The notes beneath the pieces were generated by a model. That model was given only the letters and a program-made list of their open reading frames with translations. It searched no databases and had not been told where the DNA came from. Positions 1-10,879 of a stretch of 60,000 bases of DNA are shown piece by piece. Origin of the DNA: Cryptomeria japonica. Taxonomy: Eukaryota > Streptophyta > Pinopsida > Cupressales > Cupressaceae. The stretch spans positions 646,850,920 to 646,910,919 of the forward strand of contig NC_081405.1 in the NCBI RefSeq assembly GCF_030272615.1, given 5' to 3'. The translations under genes and the position numbers were made by a program. Positions within the stretch are counted from its first letter, which is position 1. Each line of letters opens with the position of its first letter.

Positions 1-1000
1 GTAAAACTGGCCACCTCAAAGCGTACGAGCTATCGGTTTGGTGCCGCGATGAGCGGATTGAAAGATGGGGAATTGTGCAACTTTTCATTGAACTCATCTG
101 ACGCTTTTTGTCGCAACTGAGAAAGTGTCGCCACGAGCAATTGGATCCAAGTCTACCTAAACCAAGAGAGGATTTTTTAGATTGCCATAACACAACCCCA
201 TATGATCAGATGGATTTTTCTTATGATTAATGGGCACCGAGAAACGCGATGCCAAATATTGACAACTTTGAGCAACTTGAGCACTTAAGCGATTTCGCTG
301 CTAGGGTGTGGCCCGCATTGATCAAATGAGTTGGAGAGAAAAAAGAAGGCATTCCTAGCATAAAACCAACCACCCAAACATGTAAGCACTGACGGTTCGG
401 TGCCACAATGAGTGGTTTTAAAGATGGGGCATTGTGCAACTTTTCATTGAACTCATCTAACGCTTTTTGTTGCAACCGAGAAAGTGTTGCCATGAGCAAT
501 TGGATCGGAGTCTACCTAAACTGAGAGAGAATTTTTTAGAGTGTCGTAACACAACCTCGTAGGATCAGATGAATCATTCTTATGTGTCACCAAGGTCGAG
601 AAACGCGATGCCAAATTTTGACAAATTTTCACACTTTAGGGATTTTGCTGCTAGGGTGTGGCCCGCATCGACCAGGTGAGTTCAATAGAGGAACAAAGGC
701 ATTCCTAGAATAAAATTGGCCACCCAGACATGTACGCACTGAAGGTTTAGTGCCGCGACAAGCAGATTGAAAGATGGGGCATTGTGCAACTTTTCATTGA
801 ACTCATGTGACGCTTTTTATCGCAACCAAGAAAGTGTCGTCACTAGAAATTGGATCAGAGTCTACCTAAACCGAGAGAGGATTTTTTAGAGTGCCATCTC
901 ATGAACCCATAGAATCAGACAACTTGTTCTTACGTGTCACTAACATCGAGAAAAAGATGCCAAATTTTGACAATTTTTCACACTTTGAGTGATTGACAAC
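1..1000. repeat. Tandem repeat, three ~355-bp units
   Basis: Three diverged units start near 1, 360 and 711. Each opens with a TAAAA..GGCCACC-like stretch, then a block reading AAGATGGGGCATTGTGCAAC, then a stretch around GAGAAAGTGTCGCCA. The first unit may be cut by the window edge, and the third fades out near 1000. A 90-codon minus-strand ORF spans a unit boundary and is judged chance. No coding similarity was recognised, so this is a short satellite-like array of unknown family. Confidence 0.8.
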
Positions 1001-1311
1001 AAATGAGCAATTTTTACATCTTTTACCATATTAGCCTAAAACTTCACAAAATGATCCCATGTGATCTCTATTGGTCCAAAATGACATTTTTTACATAAAA
1101 TCACACAAAAAAAGACAAAAACACAAATTTTTATATTACAATGCCTCGAGTAGTCGAAAAATACAATTCATGTACATATATCCAAATATGATTGATATTA
1201 TATTTTTTTGTATTTACATTTAATCCAATGAACCATCTAGATCTGCTCTACTCTTTATCATGTCTAGTATGGCCTCATGGTCAGAATCACGAACCTTCCA
1301 TAGGTTCTTGT

Positions 1312-1611
1312 TTAGTGGTCTACCCCATATCTGATCAAATGAACATTTGAAGCTACAACAAGGTTAGAATAATGAAGAATCCTCCTATGTGTCTCGAAGT
1401 CCTCGAACAACCACAAGTTAGACTTCTTCATTGGGTACCTTCTAAGCCATGTACCAGTAACAACTATTGATCTTGTGGGGTGCTCAATATTTTCTCCATC
1501 TACCACAGGGCCATCTGATTTCTTTTTTTGCATCCACACAATGACACAGGTAATAATTTGTTCCTTCTTCATTGTCTTTAGCTGCAATAACTGCATAAAC
1601 ATGCCCTGCAA
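1312..1611 (-). pseudogene. Extreme C-terminal fragment of the transposase-like gene
   Basis: A 99-codon ORF reads GTWLRRYPMKKSNLWLFEDF near its middle and ends RYGVDH. It follows the previous fragment on the same strand, separated by an AT-rich gap with stops that may be an old intron. No motif identifies it alone; assignment rests on strand and order. Confidence 0.3.
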
Positions 1612-1730
1612 TGATAAAGTGAGAATAATTTAGCAAACAACTAAGGTAAAATATTAAAGTACAAAAAATTGCATGTGGATAATTTACCTGGTTGGACTAA
1701 ATCTGACACACGGTCAAAGTCAACTGATGC

Positions 1731-2081
1731 TTACATCTGTGTGAGTTGTAGTGCACTCAGAGGTTGATATGTCTCAAGTGGGATTAGAGGCCTCATACAC
1801 CATTTGTCAACCCACTCCTTTGACTCATACTCATTATAGGCACCATCTCTACATGAAGAACAATAACATGCCATCCGTCGCGTATGGATAGTCCATGAAC
1901 CTGCATTAGAGCTTTTTAAAGAGTGTAGCTCACTCGATCTTGTCAATGTACAACAATCTTCGAATTTTGTAATGTTAGTATCATCTAGCAACCAAAAAAA
2001 TCTGCGAACTGAAGACTTACCTTGATTACCTGGACCAATTGTACCATTGCACCACTGAACAATTGATTTTGCATCTTTCAA
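1731..2081 (-). pseudogene. C-terminal part of the transposase-like gene
   Basis: An ORF of 116 codons contains RRMACYCSSCRDGAYNEYES then KEWVDKWCMRPLIPL. The C-x-C-x2-C cluster followed by an acidic stretch and a KEWV..W block follows the catalytic-like part in order. Related uncharacterised plant proteins have a similar cysteine cluster followed by an E/N-K-x-W stretch after the catalytic region, which is why it is assigned to the same gene. It is probably a zinc-binding C-terminal module. No separate gene is implied. Confidence 0.45.
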
Positions 2082-2096
2082 GTTTGCATTATCTTT

Positions 2097-2597
2097 TTAC
2101 TTTAACTCTTCTTGTGCTAAAGATCTTTTAATACATGCTCCTACACCATCATGCTCCCCTTTTCGATGCCCAGCCTCAGAGAAATTCCACATATGCTGAA
2201 TAGTAGTCAACTTATGCATCCTACTCAACCAATAAAACATCCGAGAGTTCTTAAATTGTGATGCACAATTTTCTGACCATATGATATGTTGACGAAATGA
2301 TATGCCTTGGCTACCCAAATCATCGTAGAATATTTGAAAAACAACCTTGCACAAACTCTATAGAGTGTGAGCGATAATCACTGATGTAAAAATGATACTC
2401 CCTTTTCCATGCCTAGCCTCAGAGAAATTCCACATATGTTGAATAGTAGTCAACTTATGCATCCTACTCAACCAATAAAACATCTGAGAGTTCTTAAATT
2501 GTGATGCACAATTTTCTGACCATATGATATGTTGACGAAATGATATGCCTCGGCTACCCAAATCATCATAGAATATTTGAAAAACAACCTTGCACAA
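2097..2597 (-). pseudogene. Catalytic-like part of the transposase-like gene, duplicated
   Basis: Two ORFs of 85 and 79 codons, one after the other on the minus strand, start with the same peptide and share SENCASQFKNS and LTTIQHMWNFSEA. In the copy at 2354-2097 the frame runs on through GHRKGEHDGVGACIKRSLA. In the copy at 2597-2358 it breaks after ARHGKG because the 243-bp duplication starts again there. The family's GHGKGEHDG consensus is damaged in both (GHRKG, ARHGKG). The spaced acidic residues suggest a DDE-type nuclease fold, which is inference. The duplicated state cannot give a normal protein. Confidence 0.5.
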
Positions 2598-2643
2598 ACT
2601 CTATAGAGTGTGAACGATAATCACTGATGTAAAAATGATACTC
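2157..2643. repeat. 243-bp tandem duplication inside the transposase relic
   Basis: The block from about 2157 to 2399 is repeated at 2400-2643. Landmarks shift by exactly 243 bp: ACAACCTTGC at 2341 and 2584, ATGATACTCC at 2392 and 2635. Only scattered substitutions separate the copies, so the duplication is younger than most of the decay of the gene. 243 is divisible by 3, so a pure duplication would have kept frame; stops in the linker now break it. Confidence 0.9.
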
Positions 2644-2893
2644 CCTCAATATCTTCCCATCCTCTTCCGTACTATCATGTGCATGAATGAATGCTATATG
2701 CACAAATATAGCAACTTGTGTGGAGTTGTAATATTGCGATTACACCTCGTTCTACGGTTCTAGTGTGTAGTTCTCTGCAAATTCAACAATTGAAATGATT
2801 GTATGAAGTGGAAATGTGTCCTTGCATAACTTAAATTGTGAGTCCAACCAATGAGCTCGATGGTTATGCCTTGCATACTCATACACTATATTC

Positions 2894-3600
2894 TCATGAA
2901 AGATTCCACTGATACACTAGAATATTCTCACTAACCAATTCACACCTTTTTTCTTCTTTTCCATCTTTTAGCATGTAGGCCATTGTCTTATATTTTCCAA
3001 ATTCCACTAATTCATTACCAATTTCTTGTCCAATATCCATATGTTGACAAATTTGTAAATGTCGCAATCCACTGCAATGAAAACAAGTGCCATCCAAGGA
3101 ACACTTATTGTAATATAGTTGACCATCTACTCTTTCACACAAGATGCTAGATATGAATTCCCTTGAAGATGTTGGTGGACCATTTATGTTGCATTCTTGC
3201 AAAACATTGTTAGCATGCAAATCTATACATATGTGTTGATAAACATCATAATGGTTAGAAAATTCGATATGTACTCCACAACAACAAGTTGTGCATGTGT
3301 GATTTATTTTGACATAAAAAGGCTTTACCATTTCAAAGAATCGTTGACTAATTTTAATTTGAGGATACATACGTTGACACTTGGCAAAAAATTGTGTTTG
3401 AGTCATCCAAAAAATATTTCGGATGTGGATCCTAGATTTTACTACCAATCCTCCTTCTTACAACATCTCTTTGATTTGGAGAGACCCTTGTGTTATTCTT
3501 CCAAAAATATTCAATTAGGGATCTCAAGGCTTCAACAATTGCTTTATCTTTTCGTGGTAACTACCAGAAAATGCCCATAACTCATTGTTATATGGATCCT
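2894..3600 (-). pseudogene. Cysteine-rich middle part of the transposase-like gene
   Basis: An ORF of 184 codons (3448-2894) carries YPQIKISQRFFEMVKPFYV followed by CTTCCCGVHIEFSNHYDVY, and further on CSLDGTCFHCSGLRHLQIC. The paired CxxC/CCC and later C-x(5)-C-x2-C clusters suggest metal binding. Upstream to about 3600 the same strand still reads DPYNNELWAFSGSYHEK, interrupted by stops, so the original ORF was longer. The pattern of a YP-E/Q-I-K-I block followed by CCC-x-x-H-x-E is shared with uncharacterised transposase-like proteins of plants and animals. Function is inferred from that resemblance only. Confidence 0.5.
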
Positions 3601-3727
3601 CCGCTCTTTGTCACCTTCCCATAGCTCTCATTAGAGTTTGTCTACTTATCTTCAAATAATTACTTGTCTTTCTAATGAGGCGAGCTTTCTTAGTTTGAGT
3701 GCTTACAATTGTTGATGTAATGACACT

Positions 3728-4399
3728 TCATGTGGCATTACTATCTTTTGTGCGTGAGTTAGAACTAATAGTATCATATGCATTCATCATATTATTCACA
3801 ATAGATTTGTCGCATGATTCAATCGATGTTCTTAGCCCAAGAATCTTAATTGTGGGCCTAAATTTCAGATTTCTCATCATTTCAACAAATAGTTGACATC
3901 TTCCCGTCTCATTTAAAGGCTCAAAAAATATTTTCCATATCCGGTTAGCATGTCTCTGACAAGTACACTTCAGAATCTTGTCAACCATTGGTTTTAAAAC
4001 ATTAGCATCAATATCAATCAAATACTTAGGATTTCTATGCAAAACTCTAGGAGGTGTTCTCAAACTTTGAGTGACCTCAAGATTAGGAATGCCAACAACA
4101 TTAGGGATAGGTGGCATACCTTCAACCGGAGATGAAAATAATGACATACCTTGAAATTGAGGTGTACAAGATGGTGTAGCTCCAATAACCGATGTCAATC
4201 GTGAAGTACTTGCATTGTCAAATGTCATAGAGGGAGTGCATTCAATATGAGATGTTGTAGACGGCAGCGGTGTGCCAATAAGATACGGTGTGCCTTCAAC
4301 TTGAGATGTAAGAGATGGGGTGCCCTCAACTTTAATTTTGGTAGATGAGATGCTCTTAACCTCAGGATTCAATTGTCTCATTACATGAAGGTTTTTCAT
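3728..4399 (-). pseudogene. N-terminal part of the transposase-like gene
   Basis: This is an open frame of 223 codons. Roughly the first 110 residues are Ser/Thr/Pro-rich and hold repeated VEGTP-type phrases (VEGTPSLT, VEGTPYLIG, IECTPSMT, FQGMSLFSS, VEGMPPIP), which looks like a short degenerate peptide repeat. The last ~100 residues are more ordinary, with a cysteine/histidine-containing stretch (KCTCQRHANRIWKIFF). It lies upstream of the cysteine-rich piece on the same strand, and the order suggests the N-terminus of the same gene. The upstream boundary is uncertain because the first Met need not be the real start. Confidence 0.4.
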
Positions 4400-4676
4400 C
4401 TATTGCCTTTGTGTGGCTAATTCGGTCTCTCTCTTAGATTGGATGGATATTTCATGTTCCTCTTCAATTGGTACCTCTTCTTCTATGGTATTCAATTTCC
4501 TTGCTTCACAAAGTTGCTTCATTCCTTCTCTTTTTTTTTGCATTCTTAGCTTCACGCTCTTTTGGTGTTACATTTTTTGGTTGTTTCCTCGGCATGATGA
4601 CGATTTCTACATGTACATGCACATAAAAGAGAATAAATTTAATTCATAAAGAGATTTCAAGAGGCGTAAGGGGCAG

Positions 4677-4747
4677 TCATAATGCATCTATGACTATCCT
4701 AATTATGTTAGGACAATCCTAATGCATCTATGACTGTCCTAATTATG
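4677..4747. repeat. 40-bp direct duplication
   Basis: AATGCATCTATGACT-x-TCCT occurs at 4681 and 4721, a 40-bp step, followed each time by AATTATG. It sits just beyond the 5' side of the transposase relic and could be part of an element end, but no partner was found on the other side. Confidence 0.75.
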
Positions 4748-5479
4748 CATATGTTAAAATGGATATATTAAATTGAAATTATTTCATGTTTCCTTTTTTC
4801 AATTATTTCATAAGATTTGAAAAAGGATGTATGGAATTGCAAATTTTGTTTTAAACCACTAAACAAATAATTTTATTATGCAACTTCCTTCAAATGCATT
4901 GTTAAATCTAATGTAAATCTAATAGGATTATAATCAATTTTGACAAAATTTTTTTATTCTAACATTTAAACAAAATAACACTTAATAAGTATTTGAATTC
5001 TAAAAACAAGAAAATTTTACCTCAATTATTCAAATTTGATAAGAAAAACTATGTTCTTCCTCTTCAACGTTGCCAAATGAAAAAAATGGTGGCGGAGCGC
5101 TGATGGAATGTATAAAATAACCTTGCATAAAATGTCAACACCATGCAAAAAGCATTTTTTTGTCTGATCATGCGCAAAAAGAAGACAAAATGAGAGAACG
5201 TGGGCTTGGATCACGGGTCAAGGGTACCATATAACCGTTTTTTAGTGCAGCGCATTTGGCTAGTGCCAAATGACTTCCATTGAAATTTTTTAATCTTTGA
5301 TAAATTTATACTCTATACCTTATAATCTATACTCTATACCCTATAGTTTGATAGCCACAACCATAAAAATTAAACCATTTAGAACCTATAACAAATACCC
5401 TAGATCGTATGACCCAATATGCTAAATCCTCGACCCTATATAATAACCATAGACCCTATAACCCGATATGCTAAACAAT
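4748..5479. other. Non-coding AT-rich stretch
   Basis: No gene recognised. From about 5310 to 5480 there are loosely repeated CCCTATA and ATATGCTAAA strings, too irregular to be telomeric repeats. They lead into the purine-rich satellite. Confidence 0.6.
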
Positions 5480-8400
5480 ATGAGGTAAGGATGGAGGGTG
5501 AGATATGGAGGGAGGGGGGAATAAAGGGGGTGTGACACTTATAGAAGGAGGGAGAAAGAAGAGGAGGGATACAAGAACAAAGAGAGAGAGAATGGGGGAT
5601 TGCGGGAGAGTTAGAGATAGGGGTAAGGAGGGAATGGAGATACCTAGAGAGGGGAAGGAATGAGGAAGAAAGTGAGGGAGATACCTAGAGAGAGGAGAGA
5701 GTGAGGAAGAAAGTGATGGAAAAACTTAGAGAGGGAAGGGTGTGAGTAAGAAAGCAAGGTCAATAGATTTGGGTATAAAGGACATAGAGGGGAAGGGAGG
5801 TAAAAGGCCATAAGGAAGATGAGGGGGATACAAAGGTAAACATGAAGGGAATGAGATACTTGGGAATAAAGGAAATAGAGGGTCAGGGAGACCTAAGAGA
5901 CTTAGAGGGGAGAGAGAGTGGTGGGATAAAGGACATGTAGAGGGGAAGGAAGGTGAGAGGCACAAAGGGGAGAGAGATGTGAGATGACGGTTTAAGGAAG
6001 GTTGGGGGGATAGAGAGGTAAGCATGAATAAAGTGTGGGAGAGACCTAAAGAGAGGAGGGAGTGAGGAAGAAATTGAGGGAAAGAGGTGAGAGAGGGAAT
6101 TAGATGGGTGTAAGGATGGAGAGGGAGATAGAGAGGGATGGGGGAATAAGGAAATTGTGAGAGCTAGAGAGGGGAGGGACAAAGAAGAGTATAAATCTAT
6201 AAGAATGAAGAGAGATAAGAGGTAAGGGGAGAGAGAGAATATGAGATCTAGTTCATAGAGAGAGATGGAACTACGAGGAAAGGGAGATAAAGATGGGACA
6301 ATCTAGGGAGATTTAACTAGTGAGAGATTTTGAGAGGTGAGAAACCTAGAGGAGAGAGAGGGGTGATATGGGGGTTTAAGGATAGTGGGGGGGATATAGA
6401 GGTAAACATTCAAAGGGACTAAGAGACTTGGTGATAAAGGGAATATAAGGAAAGAGATTTGAGAGGTCTAGAGGGGAGGGATAGGTACCGAGGTTTAAGG
6501 AGGGTGGAGGGGATAGAGAGGTAAAAATGAAGGGAATGAGAGACTTGGGTATAAAGGACATAGAGGGGAAGGGAGGTAAAAGTCCATAAGGAGGATGAGG
6601 GGGATACAAACGTAAACATGAAGGGGACAAGATACTTGGGCATAACGGACATAGAGGGGAAGGGAGACCCGAGAGACTTAGAGGAGAGAGAGAGAGGTGG
6701 GATAAAGGAAATATAGAGGGGAAGGGAGGTGAGAGGCACAAAGGGGAGAGATATGTGAGATGGAGGTTTAAGGAAGGTTGGGGGTGATAGAGAGGTAAGC
6801 ATGAAGAAAGTGTGGGAGAGACCTAGAGAGAGGAGAGAGCGAGGAAGAAATAGAGGGAAAGAGGTGAAAGAGGGAATTAGATGGGTGTAAGGATGGAGAG
6901 GGATAGGGGAATAAGGGAATTGTGAGAGCTAGAGAGGGGAGGGACAAAGAAGAGTATGAATCTATAAGAATGAAGAGAGAGAAGAGGTAAGGGGAGAGAG
7001 AGAATATGAGATCTAGTTCATAGAGAGAGATGGAACTACAAGGGAAGGGAGATAAAGATGGGCCAATCTAGGGAGATTTAACTAGTGAGAGATTTTGAGA
7101 GGTGAGAAACCTAGAGGGGAGAGGGGTGATATGGGGGTTTAAGGACAATGGGGGGATATATAGGTAAACATTCAAAGGGACTAAGAGACTTGGTGATAAA
7201 GGGCATAGAAGGTCCAAGGGAGTTGAGAGGTCTAGAGGGGAGAGATAGGTACTGAGGTTTAAGGAGGGTGGAGGGGATATAGAGGTAAACATGAAGAGAA
7301 GAGAGACTTGGGTATAAAGGACATAGAGGGAAAGGGAGGTAAAAGGCCATAAGGAGGATAAGGGGGATACAAATGTAAACATGAAGGGAATGCGATACTT
7401 GGGTATAAAGGACATAGAGGGGAAGGGAGACCTAAGAGGATTAGATGAGAGTGAGAGAGGTGGGATAAAGGAAATGTAGAGGGGAAGGGAGGTGAGAGGG
7501 ACAAAGGGGAGAGAGATATGAGATGGGGGTTTAAGGAAGGTTGAGGGTGATAGAGAGGTAAGCATGAAGAAAGTGTGGGAGAGACCTAGAGAGAGGAGGG
7601 AGTGAGGAAGAAACTGAGGGAAAGAGGTGAGAGAGGGAATTAGATGGGTGTAAGGATGGAGAGGGAGATAGATTGAGGGATAGGGGAATAAGGGAATTGT
7701 GAGAGCTAGAGAGGGGATGGACAAAGAAGAGTATGTATCTATAAGAATGAAGAGCTCGAGAAGAGGTAAGGGGAGAGAGAGAATATGAGATCTAGTTCAT
7801 AGAGAGAGATGGAACTACAAGGGAAGGGAGATAAAGATGGGCCAATCTAGGGAGATTTAACTACTGAGATAGATTTTGAGAGGTGAGAAACCTAGAGGGG
7901 AGAGAGGGGTGATATGGGGGTTTAAGGACACTGGGGGGGATATAGAGGTAAACATTCAAAGGGACTAAGAGACTTGGTGATAAAGGGCATAGATGGGAAG
8001 GGAGTTGAGAGGTCTAGAGGGGAGAGATAGGTATCAAGGTTTAAGGAGGGTGGAGGGTATAGAGAGGTAAACATGAAGGGAACATGAGACTTGGGGATAA
8101 ATGACATAGAGGGGAAGGGAGGTCAAAGGCCTAGAGGGGAGAGAGAGGTGAGATTGGGGTTTGAGGAGGGTGGGGGGATAGAGATGTAAACATGAAGGAA
8201 AATACATATTTGTCGATGAAGAACATATACAAGAAGAGAGGTGAGAGGCATAGATGAGAGATTAAGGAGGATGAGGGGGATACAGAGGTAAACATGAAGG
8301 GAATAAGATACTTGGGGATAAAGGACATAGAGGGGAAGGGAGGTGAGAGGCTAGAGGGGAGAGAGAGGTGGGAGACTTGGGGATAAAGGACATAGAGGGG

Positions 8401-9240
8401 AAGGGAGGTGGGAGGCCTAGAGGGGAGGGGGAGGAGAGATGGGGGTTTAAGGAGGGTGGGGGTGATAGAGAGGTAAACATGAATGGAATCAGATACTTAG
8501 GGATAAAGGACATAGAGGGGAAGGGAGGTGAGAAGCTCAAAGGGGAGAGAGAGGTGAGATGGGGGTTTAAGGAGGGTGGGGGGATAGAAAGGTAAACATG
8601 AAGAAAGTGGGTGAGAGACTAAGGGAAAAAGGTGAGAGAGGGAATGAGATGGGTGTAAGGATGGAGAGGGAGATACAGAGGGATAGAGGAATAAGGGAAT
8701 TGTGAGAGCTAGAGAGGGGAGGAACAAAGAAGAGTGGATATAAGAATGAAGGGAGATAAGAGGTAAGGGGACAAAGAATAAGAGATCTGGTTCATAGAGA
8801 GATATGGAACTACGAGTGAAGGGAGATAAAGGTGGGTAATGGGATATCTAGCTCATAGAGGAGGGTAATGGGATATGGATGAATACGGATACCTCGAGAG
8901 CCCAACGTGAGATGGATAGATATGGATACCTCGACAGGTGGAGAGAGAGGAGAGAGAGGCCATAATTGAGAGAAGGGAGTGAGATATAAAATGAGAGACA
9001 AAGGAACAAAGAGAAAGAGGGAAGGAGGGGTAGATGGTGATTTTTTGAGATACTTAGAGATGGTAAAGGTAGATATAGGCGAGGGGGAGAGTTCAAAAAG
9101 CAAAAAAGAGGGGCAAGTACCTGTAGGGTGAGAATTGGAGAGAGAGAGAGAAATATACAGAAGGGAAATAGTGGTGATTTACTTAGAGCCTAAGGAGGGA
9201 TTGATAAGAGACACAATAGGTATAGATAGATATAAAAGGA
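5480..9240. repeat. Purine-rich (GA) satellite with higher-order structure
   Basis: The plus strand is almost all G and A for about 3.7 kb. Submonomers of about 120 bp carry GGTTTAAGGA then GATAGAGAGGTAAACATGAAG then ACATAGAGGGGAAGGGAGGT. Landmarks repeat at longer range. GGTTTAAGGAAGGTTG recurs near 5989, 6765 and 7528. ACAAAGAAGAGT recurs near 6179, 6943, 7719 and 8723, steps of about 764, 776 and 1004. This gives four higher-order units of about 770 bp, the last enlarged by about two submonomers. Minus-strand ORFs here read as Ser/Pro/Leu peptides and are products of the CT-rich strand, not genes. Confidence 0.9.
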
Positions 9241-9261
9241 GAGATAGATAGCTAATGGGAC

Positions 9262-9315
9262 ATTATTTCTATGTACACATTGTTTCAACTAAACATTGTT
9301 TCTATGTACACATTT
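9262..9315. repeat. Short direct repeat before the palindrome cluster
   Basis: TTTCTATGTACACATT occurs twice, near 9267 and 9299, separated by CATTGTTTCAACTAAACA-like sequence. It borders the palindrome cluster and may mark the edge of an insertion. Confidence 0.6.
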
Positions 9316-9327
9316 GGCTCTCTCCCT

Positions 9328-9497
9328 ATTTGGCGTAGCCAAATGTGGAATATGGATCAGATTTGGTGCTCTCCCTATTTGGTGCGTGCCAAATGTGGAA
9401 TATGGACCACATTTGGCGCATGCTAGATGGGAAAACCCATTGATCACATTTGGCGCACGCCAAATAGGGAGAGCGCCATATTTGGCGCATGCCAAAT
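9328..9497. repeat. Five 18-bp palindromes and a foldback
   Basis: Copies of the palindrome ATTTGGCGCATGCCAAAT and close variants start at 9328, 9377, 9411, 9448 and 9480. The third is damaged on one side. In addition the arm 9361-9397 pairs with 9445-9480 as an inverted repeat (CTCCCTATTTGG against CCAAATAGGGAG), so the whole can fold into a stem of about 35 bp with smaller hairpins. The half-site TTTGGCGC matches the general E2F-type consensus, which is noted as resemblance only. Confidence 0.85.
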
Positions 9498-9559
9498 GGC
9501 CCGCTTTGGGAAACACCAAACCTATAGGTTGGATTTGCCTTGGGAATCCAACCCAAAGA

Positions 9560-10060
9560 TTTGGATGACCATTTTAGGCTAGAGTTGTTTTTATCAGAAC
9601 ATTGAAAATTTTGACATATTTTTGATCGTGCTCTTCGTCATGTTTGCACGTGTTTCAATGAATTTAAAAAAAATATCGTGATAAACTTGAGCTCCCTCTT
9701 AGCTATCCAACAATGTAATTTATTTTAAATTTTAATTTCATTGTCTTTCATCTATAATTTCTTTTGTCAGCGTCTCTATTTTTGTCAAAAACCAACATGC
9801 ACTATTTTGGGTATAGATTTTTACACGTTCATCAGATTTTGAAAAAACTTACATTTTTAGAAACTAGATTCCATTCTACACAATTAATTTTTTTTTTTGA
9901 TTTTTGATTAGTTTTCAATGATTTTAGGGGGGAGCACGCTCAAATTTCTATTTTTAAGGATGTGTGCACTTCAAAAATTAGTAAAACATCATATACTCAT
10001 TAAAAAATTAGCTGAAAAATTTGGCATAAACTACAAGGTGTTAGCTAATTTCTCACTGAA
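9560..10060. other. Non-coding AT-rich stretch
   Basis: T-rich DNA with runs of A or T and no coding signal. It may be the diverged interior of the element relic that follows, since related phrases occur before the matching region near 29300, but the match is not clear enough to assign. Confidence 0.5.
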
Positions 10061-10376
10061 GCGATTTTAAAAATTAAAAAAAAAAGTTAACATTTTAGGG
10101 GGGCCACAACAAACGCTATGTTATGTTTTTTGCATAAAAATAGGACCAGTTTTTGTGGCCCCCCTTTTTGAAGCCCTTAATCTCCACCATTTTCAAAATA
10201 AATTAGTAGTTTAGAAAGTAGACTCGAAGAACTCCGACTCTTGTTCTTGTTGCATCTTCAAATTTGGAGTGCAATTATGTTCAATTTATCGTTGAAGTTT
10301 AGACTTTGCTGATTTCAGAAAAAAAAAAGTGGCATCTTAAGACCCCCTTTTGGTACCACAACTTGGTGCATATACC
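10060..10376. mobile_element. Relic of the TIR element family, right-end part
   Basis: This stretch aligns by eye to 29320-29589, the right end of the intact TIR element. Shared landmarks in order are CTATGTTATGTTTTTT, CCCTTAATCT, TTAGTAGTTT-G/A-GAAA, TTTCAGAAAAAAA, ACCCCCTTTT and a terminal TGCA-x-x-TACCC. The end here is TGGTGCATATACCC at about 10376. No left terminal repeat was found, so it is truncated or too diverged. It shows the family is dispersed. Confidence 0.7.
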
Positions 10377-10823
10377 CATAATCTTTAGAATCCTCTATCC
10401 TTGCAAATGATTAATTCCAATTTGATATGATTTTGATGTAGGGAAGTCATTGGCATTGTACCTTGTACTTGATTCATTTCATGTTTCTTGTTCATGCCAT
10501 TGAAATATATAATTTCAAGTAGGATAATGTTAGGATAGCATGATATAAAATTACAATCATAACATAATTTGTTGGGTCTCCAAATTTCTTAGAATGGCTA
10601 ACTTGGATACCTATGAGGAATTGAAGGATATTATTTTATTACCATTCTCTATATTATCTGAAATAATATTGTAATGTAATTGAATAATGAAGGTTATAAA
10701 ATGGATTCAAATATAGGGATTTATGAAACATTTTTCTTAAGACATGCAATGATAAATAATATAATTAGTACACTCATGGAGTGCCTAGGGATTACAAAGT
10801 GAGATTAATAATACATTTGGATT
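10377..10823. other. Non-coding stretch
   Basis: AT-rich sequence without coding or repeat signal that I can support. Confidence 0.5.
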
Positions 10824-10876
10824 ATATATATATATATATATCTCTCTCTGTGTGTGTGTGTGTGTGTGTGTGTGTA
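10824..10876. repeat. Compound microsatellite (TA)n(TC)n(TG)n
   Basis: Alternating TA from 10824 passes into a short TC run at 10841 and then TG to 10876. A simple sequence repeat without flanking gene signal. Confidence 0.95.
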
Positions 10877-10879
10877 TTA

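Larger units (their letters stand above)
1230..4400 (-). mobile_element. Decayed DNA-transposon-like gene, DDE-like family
   Basis: Minus-strand ORF pieces in consistent order look like one disrupted gene. From N to C they are a low-complexity N-terminal part (4399-3728), a cysteine-rich part (3600-2894), a duplicated catalytic-like part (2640-2097), and C-terminal parts (2081-1731, 1611-1312). The pieces resemble a family I know only as uncharacterised proteins in plants and animals. Its marks are a CCC-x-x-H-x-E stretch, then a D/N-C-A-x-Q-F-K stretch, then a G-H-x-K-G-E-H-D-G stretch. I infer a transposase. No terminal inverted repeats or target-site duplication were found, so the ends are approximate. 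Confidence 0.55.

Noticed and set aside
5310-5480. Telomere-like repeats (CCCTATA strings)
   Set aside because: They do not form the CCCTAAA plant repeat and have no regular step.
5726-9103. Many minus-strand ORFs of 60-218 codons rich in Ser, Pro and Leu
   Set aside because: They are translations of the pyrimidine strand of the GA satellite in several overlapping frames, with no motif and no consistent frame between repeat units.
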